A stretch of DNA of 64,000 bases from Mycoplasma zalophi (lineage in GTDB: Bacteria > Bacillota_I > Bacilli_A > Mycoplasmatales > Metamycoplasmataceae): NCBI RefSeq assembly GCF_025486335.1, contig NZ_JAOOPZ010000004.1, forward strand, positions 33,522-97,521, in the 5' to 3' direction. This document shows positions 53,608-64,000 of the stretch, one piece after another; positions within the stretch are counted from its first letter, which is position 1; the number at the start of each line of letters is the position of its first letter. The notes below the pieces were generated by a model. The model was given only the letters and a program-made list of their open reading frames with translations. It had not been told where the DNA came from and searched no databases. Both the position numbers and the translations under genes were made by a program.

Positions 53608-55657
53608 AGTATTTTAATTTTATATTAAATTTTGTTTCTTTGTTTAATTCTTGTTGCATTTCATAGTCTAAATAATATGTTTGAATATCAGGAAGAATAG
53701 TGTGTATTAATCTTCTGTAATTAGAAATTCTTCTTTTGATATTTTTATATCTGTTGTATGTAAGTCTTTTATTAATTTGCATAATTTCATTATTTTGAAT
53801 AATATTGTCTTGATTTTTGTCTTCTCAAAAAGAAATTTCTAAGTTTTTATTTAAATTTATATTTTTGATATCGATTGCTTTTTTTGTAAAATAGCTAAAA
53901 TAATTATTATCTAAACCAACAAACTCAGGTCCTAAATCTTGTCCGCCTTGTTGCTCTGAATTTTTTCAATCACTTTTTGTTTTTAAATTACCTTTATTTA
54001 TTACAATGTCAATAATATGTTGATTTGTACCATCATTAATTATTAAGTGATTGTTTTCTAAAAAAGTTTTTCTTATTGTGCCATTATTTGTTGCATCTTT
54101 TGTGTTGATATATCCTTCAAAATTTAACTTACTATATGTGTCTTTTGCTGCTCGTTCTACCGCTAAGCTATTAGGTAAAAACCCTTTTTCGCTAATTAGT
54201 TCTAAAAATGCATTATCAGAAGAAATTTGTGAAATAGGAAGTCCATAACCTATTAAATCTAAATATGCTTTATAAAGTAATTGTTGTCTTTTTAAAGGGT
54301 TCGGTAAAGTTTTGGTTTGAAAAAATTGAAAAACTTTTTTAAGTAAATCTTCAGAGTTTAATAGTTCATCTAATTTTTCTTTTGTAATTTTATCATCTTC
54401 AGTGGGTGAAAAAGGATCATCAAATACTCAATTGCTTCCGTATAATTTTTCTCGATATATAGTCATATTATTTGAGTACCTTTGTGGAAAAAGTCCCATA
54501 ACGCGACTAATATCTTCAGCATAAGAACTTATAAAAGGTGTGCTAGGGTCGTTATCAAACCCAAAATATCCACCTTGTGTTGAAAAAGGTTGATTATACG
54601 GTTTTTTAGGAACATAACTTAATTTTAAAAATTCTCTTGGTATTAATTCCTCAAAACTATAATAATAATTCAAATCTTCAGCTTTTAAAGGGTTTAAGTA
54701 CTGAATTCACTCACCTCTATCATGATTAAAAGTAAAATCCTGATTGATTCATTTATTATCTTTTATTTGTGGATAATTTGCTATTTTAAATAGTTCACTT
54801 GCTGAGTATTTTTTGTAAAGCGAAACATATCTATTCTCATGAAAAGCATTTTCTTGCAATTTGTATTGCTTATCTTCATCACTAAATAATAATGCTTCTT
54901 TAAAATCATCTAAAAATTTTTTATTGTAAATGGTTTTACCATATTCTTTTAATGTATTTTCATCTAAATTTAAAGAAGAATCAATTCTTAAATTATCAAT
55001 AATTTCATCAGTAGCAAACTCATCTTTAAATTGTTGATTTACTATCATAGATTGTGCATAAATTGCTGCAACGTGGTGCATGTATTCATGAATTAAGGTA
55101 GGCAAAATTAATTCAATTTTAATATCATTTTCTACTTGCTCTCAAGGTTTTTTTAAATTTCTTAATTTTCTATTTTCTTTATATATGAAATTATTAGTTG
55201 AAAGATAAATTTGTTCATAACTACCTATAAATAAACCCGCAGCACTTTTTTTGTGATAATTTCTTATATTAGGCTTATTTAAATTAACTCTTACTAATTC
55301 ACTAATTTCAGGGCCATAACCACCTTTTGTTTGAAAAGCAATAGCCAGTTTTTTCATTCCTTCTTCATCTAAAAAATATTTATAATTATTATCTTTATCT
55401 TTTGCATATGCTCATTGTCTAATATTTATTAGTGTTGGGTCATAATTTGGATTTTTTGTACCATCTTTATTTATTTTTGCATTAAATTCAATAAACTCAG
55501 TATCAGAAGCAACAAAGTTATTGTATTTATCACTTGTTGTAAATGTGAAAACAAGACCTAATCCTATTGCAATTGAAGCAAGTGAAATAGATGAACCTAA
55601 AACTATTCATTTTAATAACGAAGATTCATTTGATGATTTTTTAAATTTAAATTTCAT
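53594..55657 (-). CDS. Membrane-anchored HExxH metalloprotease
   Basis: A 687-residue protein with an N-terminal hydrophobic anchor (about residues 15-38) and a long outside region. LIHEYMHHVAAIYAQ near residue 190 is an HExxH zinc motif with a further His; a third ligand cannot be fixed by eye. GGYGPEIS and several Tyr-rich parts follow no common family that I know; the gene looks like the MYPU_1760-type mycoplasma metalloproteases, recalled not verified. No Cys lipobox. Coexpressed with the DUF402 gene downstream. Trp is often coded by TGA. Confidence 0.82.
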
Positions 55658-55716
55658 AATATTATTATTTTATATAAATTATTAAAAAAAACTATTAATA
55701 TTTTACAATTTAAAAT

Positions 55717-56328
55717 ATGAGATTAAAATTTAACAAAGATGCTGAAGGAATTTTAAATTCTTCAGATAAATTATTAAAACAAAGACCAATAAATTTAGAC
55801 AAAAAAACATATTTAGAAATCGGCATGGGTAAGGGTCAAATGATTACACAGATGGCATTAGAGAATCCTGAAATTAATTTTATTGGTTGAGAAAAATACT
55901 CAACAATTGCACTATATGCACTGAAAAAGATTGAAAAAAATAACATTTCAAATTTGAAATTGATAGTTGATGATGCAGTTAATATAGAAGAAATTTTAGC
56001 TGATAAAGTAGATCGAATTTATTTAACTTTTTCTGATCCTTGACCTAAAAAACGCCACGCAAAAAGAAGGTTAGTGCATAGAAATTTTTTAATTAAATTT
56101 TCACGTATTTTAAAACCAGAAGGAAAGATTATTTTTAAAACTGATAATGATCTTTTATACAATTTTGCACTGGAAGAATTGGAATTTTTAAAAACAAATA
56201 TTATTTTTCAAACTACTGATCTTCACAATAGTGAAAAAAATGAAATAAATATTCCAACAGAATATGAAATTAAATGATCTGAAAAAGGTAAAAATATAAA
56301 TTATGTTGAGTTTAACTTTTTAAAATAA
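55717..56328 (+). CDS. trmB: tRNA (guanine-N7)-methyltransferase TrmB
   Basis: A 203-residue Rossmann methyltransferase for m7G46 in the tRNA variable loop. YLEIGMGKGQMI is the SAM-binding motif; FSDPWPKKRHAKRRL with TGA-coded Trp is the family signature, and KTDNDLLYN and PTEYEIKW complete the set. TACAAT ends 7 bases before the ATG, and there is no ribosome binding site. A terminator follows before gyrA. Confidence 0.95.
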
Positions 56329-56351
56329 GTCTGATTAAATTCAGACTTTTT
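56328..56351 (+). terminator. Terminator after trmB
   Basis: AGTCTGA (56328-56334) pairs with TCAGACT (56341-56347), followed by T residues. Confidence 0.8.
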
Positions 56352-56372
56352 GTTTGCAATTAATCTATTACT

Positions 56373-56417
56373 TTGCTTTATTGTAATTTAGTGTATAATT
56401 ATTATATTATATATAAT
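56373..56417 (+). promoter_or_regulatory. gyrA promoter region
   Basis: Two TATAAT boxes (56394-56399 and 56412-56417) lie upstream of gyrA; a TTGCTT at 56373 is 15 bp before the first. The second lies 26 bases before the ATG at 56443. Confidence 0.45.
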
Positions 56418-56442
56418 AATATTTTAAAATATGGGAGTATTT

Positions 56443-59067
56443 ATGTCTAATAATGATAATATAGAAGAAAAAGATTTAGATGAAACTTATTTTGTAGAAG
56501 AAGAAGAAATTAAAAAAGTTTTTGAAGAAGAAGTAATTGAAGAAGATGAAGAAGAATTGCCACCGCAAGAAAAAGAAGGATATGTAGTTAAATCTAATAT
56601 TTTAAATGAAGAAAAAAACGGATTAACTCCTGTAAGTTTGGTAAAAGAAATGAAAAGCGCTTTTATTGAATATGCAATGAGTGTTATCGTTTCACGTGCT
56701 TTACCAGATGCAAAAGATGGATTAAAACCAGTTCATAGACGTATTTTATACGGAATGAGTGAACTTGGTATGTTTTATAATCAACCTCACAAAAAATCAG
56801 CTCGTATTGTTGGGGATGTTTTAGGAAAATACCATCCACATGGTGACAGCTCTGTTTATGAAGCTATGGTAAGAATGGCTCAAGATTTTAGTTTAAGATA
56901 TCCATTAATTGATGGTCATGGTAACTTTGGTTCAATTGATGGCGATGAAGCAGCTGCTATGCGTTATACTGAGGCAAGAATGAGTAAAATTGCTTCTTTA
57001 ATGGTTGATAGTATTAAGAAAAATACAGTTGATTTTATTGATAACTATGATGCAAGCGAAAAAGAACCTGTTGTATTACCTGCTAGATTTCCTAATTTAC
57101 TTGTTTCTGGAACAAGCGGTATTGCAGTAGGTATGGCAACAAGTATACCTCCTCACAATTTAAGTGATGTAATTAATGCTTCTATTGCTTTAGCTGCAAA
57201 TCCTGAAATAAGTATTGAAAGATTAATTGAAATAGTACAAGCTCCAGATTTTCCAACTGGTGGAATATTATTTGATAAAAAATCAGTAATTCAAGCTTAT
57301 AAAACCGGGAGAGGTAGTGTAACAATTCGTTCAAAAGCTCATATTGAAAAGTATGCAAACGGAAAAAGTAAAATTATTGTGACAGAAATTCCTTACGCAA
57401 TTAGAAAAACAGATATTATTGAAAAAATTTCAGTTTTAATTAAAGAAAAAAGAATTGAAGGAATTCAAGATTTTAGAGATGAATCTAACCGAGAAGGAAT
57501 TAGAATTGTAATTGACATTAAGAAAAATGTAATTCCAGAAATTATTTTAAATAAATTATATAAATTAACACAATTACAAACACGTTTCTCAATTAATACA
57601 ATTGCACTTGTTAACAATGAACCTAAATTATTAAACTTAAAGCAAAGCTTAGAAGTTTATATTGAACACCAAAGAGATGTAGTTACAAGAAGATTAAATT
57701 TTGATCTAGAAAAAGATGAACAAAGAGCTCATATTTTAGAAGGTTTAAAAATAGCAGTTGAAAATATTGACAAAGTTATTGAAATTATTAAAAAATCTTC
57801 AACAGATGCTCAAGCACAAGAAACACTTTCTAACACTTTTAATTTAACTGAAATTCAGACAAAAGCAATTGTTGATATGCGTTTAGGTCGTTTAACAGGT
57901 TTAGCAATTGAAAAAATGGAAGAGGAACTTCAAACACTGATTGTAAGAATTAATGAATTTAAAGATATTTTATCTAACCCTGATAAATTAACACAATTAA
58001 TTATTGATGAATTATCAGAAATAAAAACACAGTTTGGTGATAAACGTCTCTCAGAAATTCGTTGAGATTTAAATTATTCAATTGAAGAAGAAGACTTAAT
58101 ACCACAAAGCGAAATAATAGTTACTTATACTACAAACAATTATGTAAAATCCACTTTACTTGAAGAATATCGTGAACAAAAACGTGGTGGAACAGGTTCT
58201 ATTGGTGCAAAAACTTACTCAGATGATAATGTTAAAAACATAATTCATGCAAATACTCATACAGATATTTTAATACTTACTTCAAAAGCAAAAATATTTA
58301 GAATTAGAGGACATGAAATTCCTAGTGTTTCTAAATCAGCAAAAGGAACACCTATTATTAACTTAATTCCTAATATTGACAAAGATGAAAATATTTCAAC
58401 AATCTTAACAACTGATGATTATGATAATAATAAATATTTATTAACAATAACCAAAAAAGGTATTGTAAAAAGAACATCATTAGATCAATATGAAAGAATT
58501 AATATTTCTGGTAAAAAAGCATTAATTTTAGATGAGGATGATGAACTTATTGATGCAAAAATAGTACTAGAAAATGAAGAAATTTACATAGGAAGTTCTG
58601 ATAACCATTTAGCAAGATATGATGTAAATGAAATTCGTGATACATCAAGAACTTCACGTGGAGTGATGGGAATTAAACTCGCAAAAGACCAATATGTAAT
58701 TAACTGTTCTAGTTCAAATGAAGGAAAATATATCTTTAGTTTAGGATCAGAAGGTTTTGGAAAATTAACCTTAGCAGAAGAATTTAGAAAAACTTCAAGA
58801 AATGCAAAAGGAGTTTTAGCATTAAATGGAGAAAAAGCTGGTGGTTTAATTTATGCTGCTGCTTGTCAAGGAACTGAAGATTTAATGATTATTACTAAAC
58901 AAAATATGGTTATAAGATTTAATTTAAAATTAGTGTCTGTTACATCAAGAAACACTAAAGGAGTTAAGTTAATAAATCTAAAAAACAAAAAAGACGAAAT
59001 AGTTGCAGTTACGAAAATAAGTTTTGTTGATGATGAAATATCACAAGAAGAACCTAAAGAAAATTAA
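56443..59067 (+). CDS. gyrA: DNA gyrase subunit A
   Basis: Type II topoisomerase subunit, 874 residues. The start at 56443 is preferred because GGGAG lies 6 bases upstream; an ATG at 56431 overlaps this site. A strongly acidic N-terminal extension (residues about 5-45) precedes the conserved [20 protein letters not shown] and the quinolone region [17 protein letters not shown]; the active-site Tyr lies in [11 protein letters not shown]. The C-terminal domain has a changed GyrA box, QKRGGTG near residue 579 (usual QRRGGKG). This box and the [14 protein letters not shown] block favour GyrA over ParC. A TGA Trp occurs at 58063. Confidence 0.93.
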
Positions 59068-59075
59068 ATATTAAG

Positions 59076-59106
59076 AAAGCAAAAATGTAAAAGGCATTTT
59101 TGCTTT
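59076..59106 (+). terminator. Terminator after gyrA
   Basis: A 12-bp stem AAAGCAAAAATG with CATTTTTGCTTT, loop seven bases. It has only a weak T tail. Confidence 0.65.
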
Positions 59107-59126
59107 ATAAATTGAAAGGGTAAATT

Positions 59127-62100
59127 ATGAAAAAAACAAAATTTTTAGCATTTATTTCTTTAACTGTCGTTGCTCCATTTATTTTAGTGGCATGTGCTAT
59201 AAATAATCAAAATAACCCTGATAATTTGACTAATAAAACAGATGATAATAATTTAAATACATATACCATTCCATCAAACAATAATTCCAATTTAAATAAT
59301 AATAAAAATGATTTTTCAGATTCAACAAAAGATAACAACGGCGATGAAATGGAAAATAATCACAATGATTCTAGTGCAAACTCTAATGAAACCAATAATG
59401 ATTCGAAAGATGATTTAAATTCTTTAGATAATAATCAATCACGAGATGAACCAAAACCAAACAAAAATGAAATTGATGGCAAAAAAGAATTGCAAATTAC
59501 AAAGTCTGCAACTCCTAATTTGGAAGCTACATCTAATTCAGTTACTTACTATTTAGAAATAAAAAATTTTGAAGAAATTTATTCTGAAAATTTAAGCATT
59601 CAAGTAAAACTTATTTCTAAAACTGATTTATATAATGCGGAAATTTTTAAATCAAAAGATAAATTATTACTAAAAATTAATTTTGATAATTTAAATGAAA
59701 ATACAAGCTATAAATTAGAAAAACTTGAAATTTCTAGTGCTAATAAACTAATTTCTATAGATCTTGTAGATAAAGATTTTAGTTTTGTAACTTTAAAAGA
59801 AAATAAAGAAGCTACAGACAACGTTTATTTAGAATCTAATTTGGTAGATAGTGACAGAGTGTTGGTTAATTCATTACAACAAGCAAATTCATACTCTAAT
59901 AATGATCAAAACATTAATATTAATATAAGTGATTTATCAAAAAAAAATTTAGTAAATAATCCAGCATATTCAGTATATTTTAGTGAGTTAGATAAAACAT
60001 TTGAAAATGAAATTACATCAAATATTAGTTTAGAAAGTAATTTACCAGAAATTGTTTTTGATAATAAAATAGATAGTAATGATTCTGTTCAATTCACTTT
60101 TCAAAATTTAAATAATTTAAATTCTAATAACATAGAAGTATTAGTTAAAGGATGAGATGGAAAAGATATTTGAACTAAATGATTACAGGTTCAAAAAACT
60201 TCGAATGGAATTACTTTGCAAAAAAATCAATTAAATAAATATTTAAATAAATACGTTGTAACCGCTATAAAAGACACACAAAATCAATATAAAGTACTTT
60301 TAAATAACAATAATATTTTCCTAAATAATGCAAATCTTAATAATTTAAAAATTTCACACTTTAATGTATATAAAGATGAAAATAATAAAGATATTTTTGG
60401 TACTTTAATGCTTAATTGAACAAATGAACAAGCAAATTTATTAAGAAATAAAATTTTTGTTTTAACCTTTGAAACTAAACAAAAAGAATATATTGAAAAA
60501 TCACATATAATTCCTGCTAAATTATTTGAACTTGAAAAGAAAATTATTGATAATGAACATGAAAAAATCGATGATAAAAATAGAGTTCAAAGACACAAAA
60601 AAGTTTATGTTAATTTTGAAAATCTTTGAAAATTTAAATTAAATGGATTGCAAGAAAAAATAGAATATAGACTAAAATCAGTAAGTGTACAAAACAAAAA
60701 TGAATATTTTGATATTACAAAACCCATTTTGCCTTCAGAATCTTATTATTTTAGTTTTAACTTTGATTGAAATAATCCATATAAATTAAATAATTTATTA
60801 ATTAATGATAAAGATTATGAGGAATTAAAAACATATAATTTTGTTACAAATGAAAAAAATATTTCAAAATCAACATTGTTTAATAATCATAATACAACAA
60901 AAAACAAAATTCCATTTTCAATTCATAATTTAGGTCAATTAATAAATTATAATTATGAGGTTCACACAATTAAAACACTTTATAAAAACAGAAAAAAATA
61001 TTTACCCGCAAATGATAATGATCAAGAATTTGTAAATTACCAAATAGTAAAAAACAATTATCCCTTTGATTTAAATTGATTTAAAACAAAAGATTATTTA
61101 TCAGCTCAATTATTTAAAATTAATGAAAATAAAACACAAGCTATAATCACAAAAAATTTAAATTCCATAATTAAATTGGATTCAATTCCTAGTGAAGATG
61201 TTATTTTTTGATTAACTTTTGAATTAAATCCTAATCCTCAAATTGCTAACCATTGATCTGAATTTAATGATGTTGATTCAAGAGTAACAATACCTATTTC
61301 ATATAAAAATCTAAAAAAATATAAAACACTAAACGATGTTGAATTTATGTATAATTTTAATTCTGAAGATAATAAATTTCAAACAGATATTGCTAAGAAA
61401 ATAAAATCTTTATTAGCTTTTAATCTTGAATTAAATGATAATAAGGAATTAACTTTAAAAATTAAGGTGCGAGATTTAAATACAAAAATTAATAATACTG
61501 TATGGAATCATAATTCATCTTCTGAGAGATCTATATATATTTCAACAGCAGATTTATTTGTAAATTGAATACAACAGCCTAATAAAGAAAAAATTCTTTC
61601 ATTTAAAGAAGTGGACAAGGTAGATAATTTATCTATTCAAACAACGTCAACAGCTTATAATAATTCATACGAACTTAAATACAGTACTAAAGAGAGAGAT
61701 AATTTAAAAATAGATAATTATTTAGAAGATGAAATTAATCCAGATGATATAAATAAACGTTTATTTATTGAAGATAATTCAGAAGGGATACAACAGGGAC
61801 GTCAAAGAGTCTACTCTTTATCTAAAAAATCAGATGGTTCTTGAAATATTTTAGCAAAGGTAAATGATGATCCAAATGATTATCGTTTTTGGACATTTGC
61901 AAATTATCATGTTTGAGTTACAAATAAATCTGCAAATTCTAATTTAGCTAAAGTATCAACATCTAAAAATGGAAATGAAATATTAACAATAAAAAAAGGA
62001 GAAATAATAGCTCCTACCTTAATTTCAAAAGATACTCTAAATAAAAAAGAACCTATATTTTACCAGCCAGACAATGATAAAAATATAAATGTTGTCGGTA

Positions 62101-62900
62101 ATATGTATGAATTTAATTTTCAAAACACAGATGATGCTATAACTTATGAAATGATTGTTGATTTTTCAAACAATTATACTAATATTTTTGACTCATTTAA
62201 AAATAATTTAGGTGAAATTCAAATAAGGGAACCACATAAAGAAACTGTTAAAAATAATAGTGATAAAACACATAAAGAACAGCAAAAAAATAGAGCAGAT
62301 TTAGTTATTGCTATTGTTGATTTTCAATCAATTTTTAAAAAATTTAGAAATAAAGATTTAACAAAAGAAATAGATGGTAAGTTGCTTACAAAAAGAGAAC
62401 AAGGGGCAATTAATCATATTTTAAATTTTGCCAATTTAAAACCACTTAAATTTTCTAAATTATCTAGATATATGAATTCATTTAATAACTTAAATGCTTA
62501 TGTAGCATCATTACCTAAAGTACCTACAAAAAATAGAGATGGAGAAGTGGAATCATCTCGGTATAGAGAATACCTTTATGGTATAAATTCAATAAGGATA
62601 GATTTTTCTGATGTCGAAAAATTTTCAAAATCATATAATGCAGCGCTTTATTCTGACATTAAATACTTTGATTTATATAGTGGATCATCAGGGTCTGCTG
62701 TATATGATTATGAAGGTAAATTATTGGGATTTATTGAACAAGGAACAGCTGCTAGAATTAATAATTTTATTTTTACAGAAACACAAAAGTATTCATATTT
62801 TGGTAATGATGATACTAATTTAAACCCTGGTACTTTTTATTCAATCACAAAAAAATTAAATTATTTATATCCTATGGATTTCAAGAAACTTTTTAATTAA
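59127..62900 (+). CDS. Giant lipoprotein with a DUF31 serine protease domain
   Basis: A 1257-residue surface lipoprotein. The lipobox ILVAC (Cys near residue 24) is followed by an Asn/Asp/Ser-rich linker to about residue 120, then long beta-rich domains of unknown kind. The C-terminal part is a trypsin-like protease of the DUF31 family: the catalytic His in FANYHVWVT near residue 922, an acidic residue between, and the nucleophile in SGSSGSAVYDYEGKLLGFIEQG near 1187. Immunoglobulin-cleaving MIP proteases of mycoplasmas are members of this family, but no MIB partner is next to this gene. TGA codes Trp at many positions. Confidence 0.88.
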
Positions 62901-62943
62901 TTAAACACAATATTATTTTGATAAAAAAAGATTAAGGATAAAT

Positions 62944-63831
62944 ATGAAAATAGCAATAGTAGTAGATTCAAGCTCAGGTTTGACAAAGGAACAAGCAAGT
63001 CAAAAAAGTTGATTTTTTTTACCAATTCAAATCGACATAGATAACCAACTTTTTAAAGATGGAATTGATATAACACATGAGAATGTTTTTCAATATATTA
63101 AAAAAAACTCTCATGTGTTAACAAGTGCTACTCTATTAGGAGAAGCAATAAACTTGATTAATGATTTAGAAAGTAAATACGATAAAATAATAATTTACCC
63201 TATTTCACAAAAATTATCAAGTCAATATCAAATGTTAAAAATGGTATTTAGAGAAAATGAAAAAGTTTATGTTATTCCTTCTCAAAAAATTTCCTTACCT
63301 ATAATCATGGAACTTGCAACTTTTGAAGCTAAATTAAATTCAAATATAAAATATGAAGAAGCATTAAAGGTGTTTGGTAATTCTGAGAACACAATACATT
63401 TAATACCTGAAAACGGAGAAGCATTAGTGAGAGGTGGCAGGTTAACTCCTGCTGCCGCTAGTGTTGCTAATTTATTGAAAATTGTACCAATTATTGAATT
63501 TAAAGATGGTGAATTAGTAAAATATGGAAAAGGTCGTGTTTTTAGCAAAACAATTGTCAAATTAGCAAAAGACATTTATTTAAAAAATCCTTCTAATACT
63601 TTTATTTTAATTAATGGAAATAATGAACATATTATGGACATAGCTTATGATATTTTAGATAATCTTCAAATTAATGAAATATTTATTTCTAGTATGCCTC
63701 CAACAATAAGTATTCATGCTGGAAAAGGTGCTATTGCATTGTTAAATACTCCTATGAGTTTGGCAGAATTTAAAATTATTGAGCAATATTTAACAAAAGT
63801 AACAAAAAAGGAGAAAAATAGTGATGAATAA
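62944..63831 (+). CDS. DegV family fatty-acid-binding protein
   Basis: A 295-residue FakB-type protein. It binds a fatty acid for phosphorylation by FakA, feeding PlsX/PlsY. Visible are the start IAIVVDSSSGLT, then SHVLTSATLLGEA (TSxP region replaced by TSAT), YPISQKLSSQYQ and a C-terminal MPPTISIHAGKGAIA with the conserved His/Gly. The changed TSQP motif is a minor oddity. Its end overlaps the hsdS start by 8 bases, and the AAGGAG of hsdS is inside it. Confidence 0.9.
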
Positions 63832-64000
63832 TAGCAAGGTTCCACTTATTAGGTTTAATGAATTTACAAACGATTGGTTTCAAGACAAGACAAAAAATCT
63901 TTATAATTTTGCTTCAGAAGGTGGAACTCCAAATTCTACAAATAAAATATTTTATGAAAAAGGTAAAATACCGTTCGTAAAAATAAATGACACAAAAAAC
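63824..64000 (+). CDS. hsdS: Start of a type I restriction specificity subunit (HsdS), cut by the window
   Basis: The N-terminal 59 residues are VPLIRFNEFTNDWFQDKTKNL, then EGGTPNSTNKIFY and IPFVKINDT, the typical HsdS opening (RFxxFxxxW, then GGTP and a Gly/Ile-rich segment before the first target recognition domain). AAGGAG lies 9 bases before the ATG. A GTG three bases upstream is in frame but less well spaced. No hsdM or hsdR is in the window; translation is coupled to degV, which is an unusual neighbour. HsdS genes often recombine in mycoplasmas. Confidence 0.85.
   Translation, partial: MNNSKVPLIRFNEFTNDWFQDKTKNLYNFASEGGTPNSTNKIFYEKGKIPFVKINDTKN

Noticed and set aside
54051..54248. Plus-strand open frame opposite the metalloprotease
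   Set aside because: It is a by-product of AT-rich coding sequence on the other strand and has no signals of its own.
56431..56442. Upstream ATG as the gyrA start
   Set aside because: It overlaps the GGGAG that serves as ribosome binding site for the ATG at 56443.

Overview
The window is from a mollicute (mycoplasma), most likely the hominis-type group with genomes rich in Mycoplasma-specific membrane and lipoprotein families. Three things show this: very low GC; TGA read as tryptophan inside almost every gene (helicase, ackA, gdpP, lepA and many more are only complete if TGA is Trp); and the gene set (5S rRNA genes detached from 16S/23S, PotABCD with a large PotA insertion, a DUF31/Mycoplasma-type serine protease lipoprotein, no wall or TCA genes). 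I cannot fix the species. All CDS ends given here assume genetic code 4.

Layout. 1-650: end of an unrecognised protein. 798-5101: plsY diverging from lepA, two small membrane proteins and a convergent Nudix gene. 5265-6732: three identical 5S rRNA genes, each with its own promoter and T-run terminator, with a membrane-anchored gene of unknown function between copies 1 and 2. 6811-9698: whiA, a Bax-inhibitor-like membrane protein and ackA. 9805-11112: the rpsF-ssb-rpsR operon behind a structured leader. 11154-18071: engB, gdpP-rplI-dnaB, then two YitT-family membrane paralogs. 18098-20178: rpiB, a YrdC protein, fpg and a mini-Smr gene. 20204-26774: potABCD and a second PotD-like gene belonging to the ybeY-era operon, preceded by a peptidase-containing ABC exporter (to 30539). 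30596-33700: lipoprotein with an M23 peptidase domain plus a membrane protein. 33863-34465: azoreductase with a CIRCE-like operator. 34646-39295: a 1549-residue DUF4011-type SF1 helicase with a C-terminal nuclease-like domain. 39479-41287: tRNA-Gly, cardiolipin synthase, tRNA-Ser. 41429-45482: dnaK (CIRCE), hslO and a split chromate transporter. 45539-49465: argS-lipoprotein-gltX-DUF operon. 49527-53025: cysS-rlmB-sigma-like-rpmG-secE-nusG, the same order as around sigH in Bacillus. 53053-55657: DUF402 protein and a membrane metalloprotease. 55717-64000: trmB, gyrA, giant DUF31 protease lipoprotein, degV and the start of an hsdS.

How it fits together. Most of the window is informational housekeeping (translation, tRNA charging, RNA maturation, replication, repair). 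The accessory material is surface and exchange biology: three predicted extracellular or surface proteases (M23, HExxH, DUF31), a C39-peptidase exporter, polyamine uptake, chromate-type transport, and two potential DNA-interacting defence genes (the helicase-nuclease and hsdS). Regulation visible in the sequence includes two CIRCE operators, a Shine-Dalgarno-masking rpsF leader, palindromes in the gdpP and potA promoters, and a recurring TATAAT-N6-9-ATG arrangement that implies leaderless mRNAs. There is no IS element, CRISPR array or replication origin that I can see.
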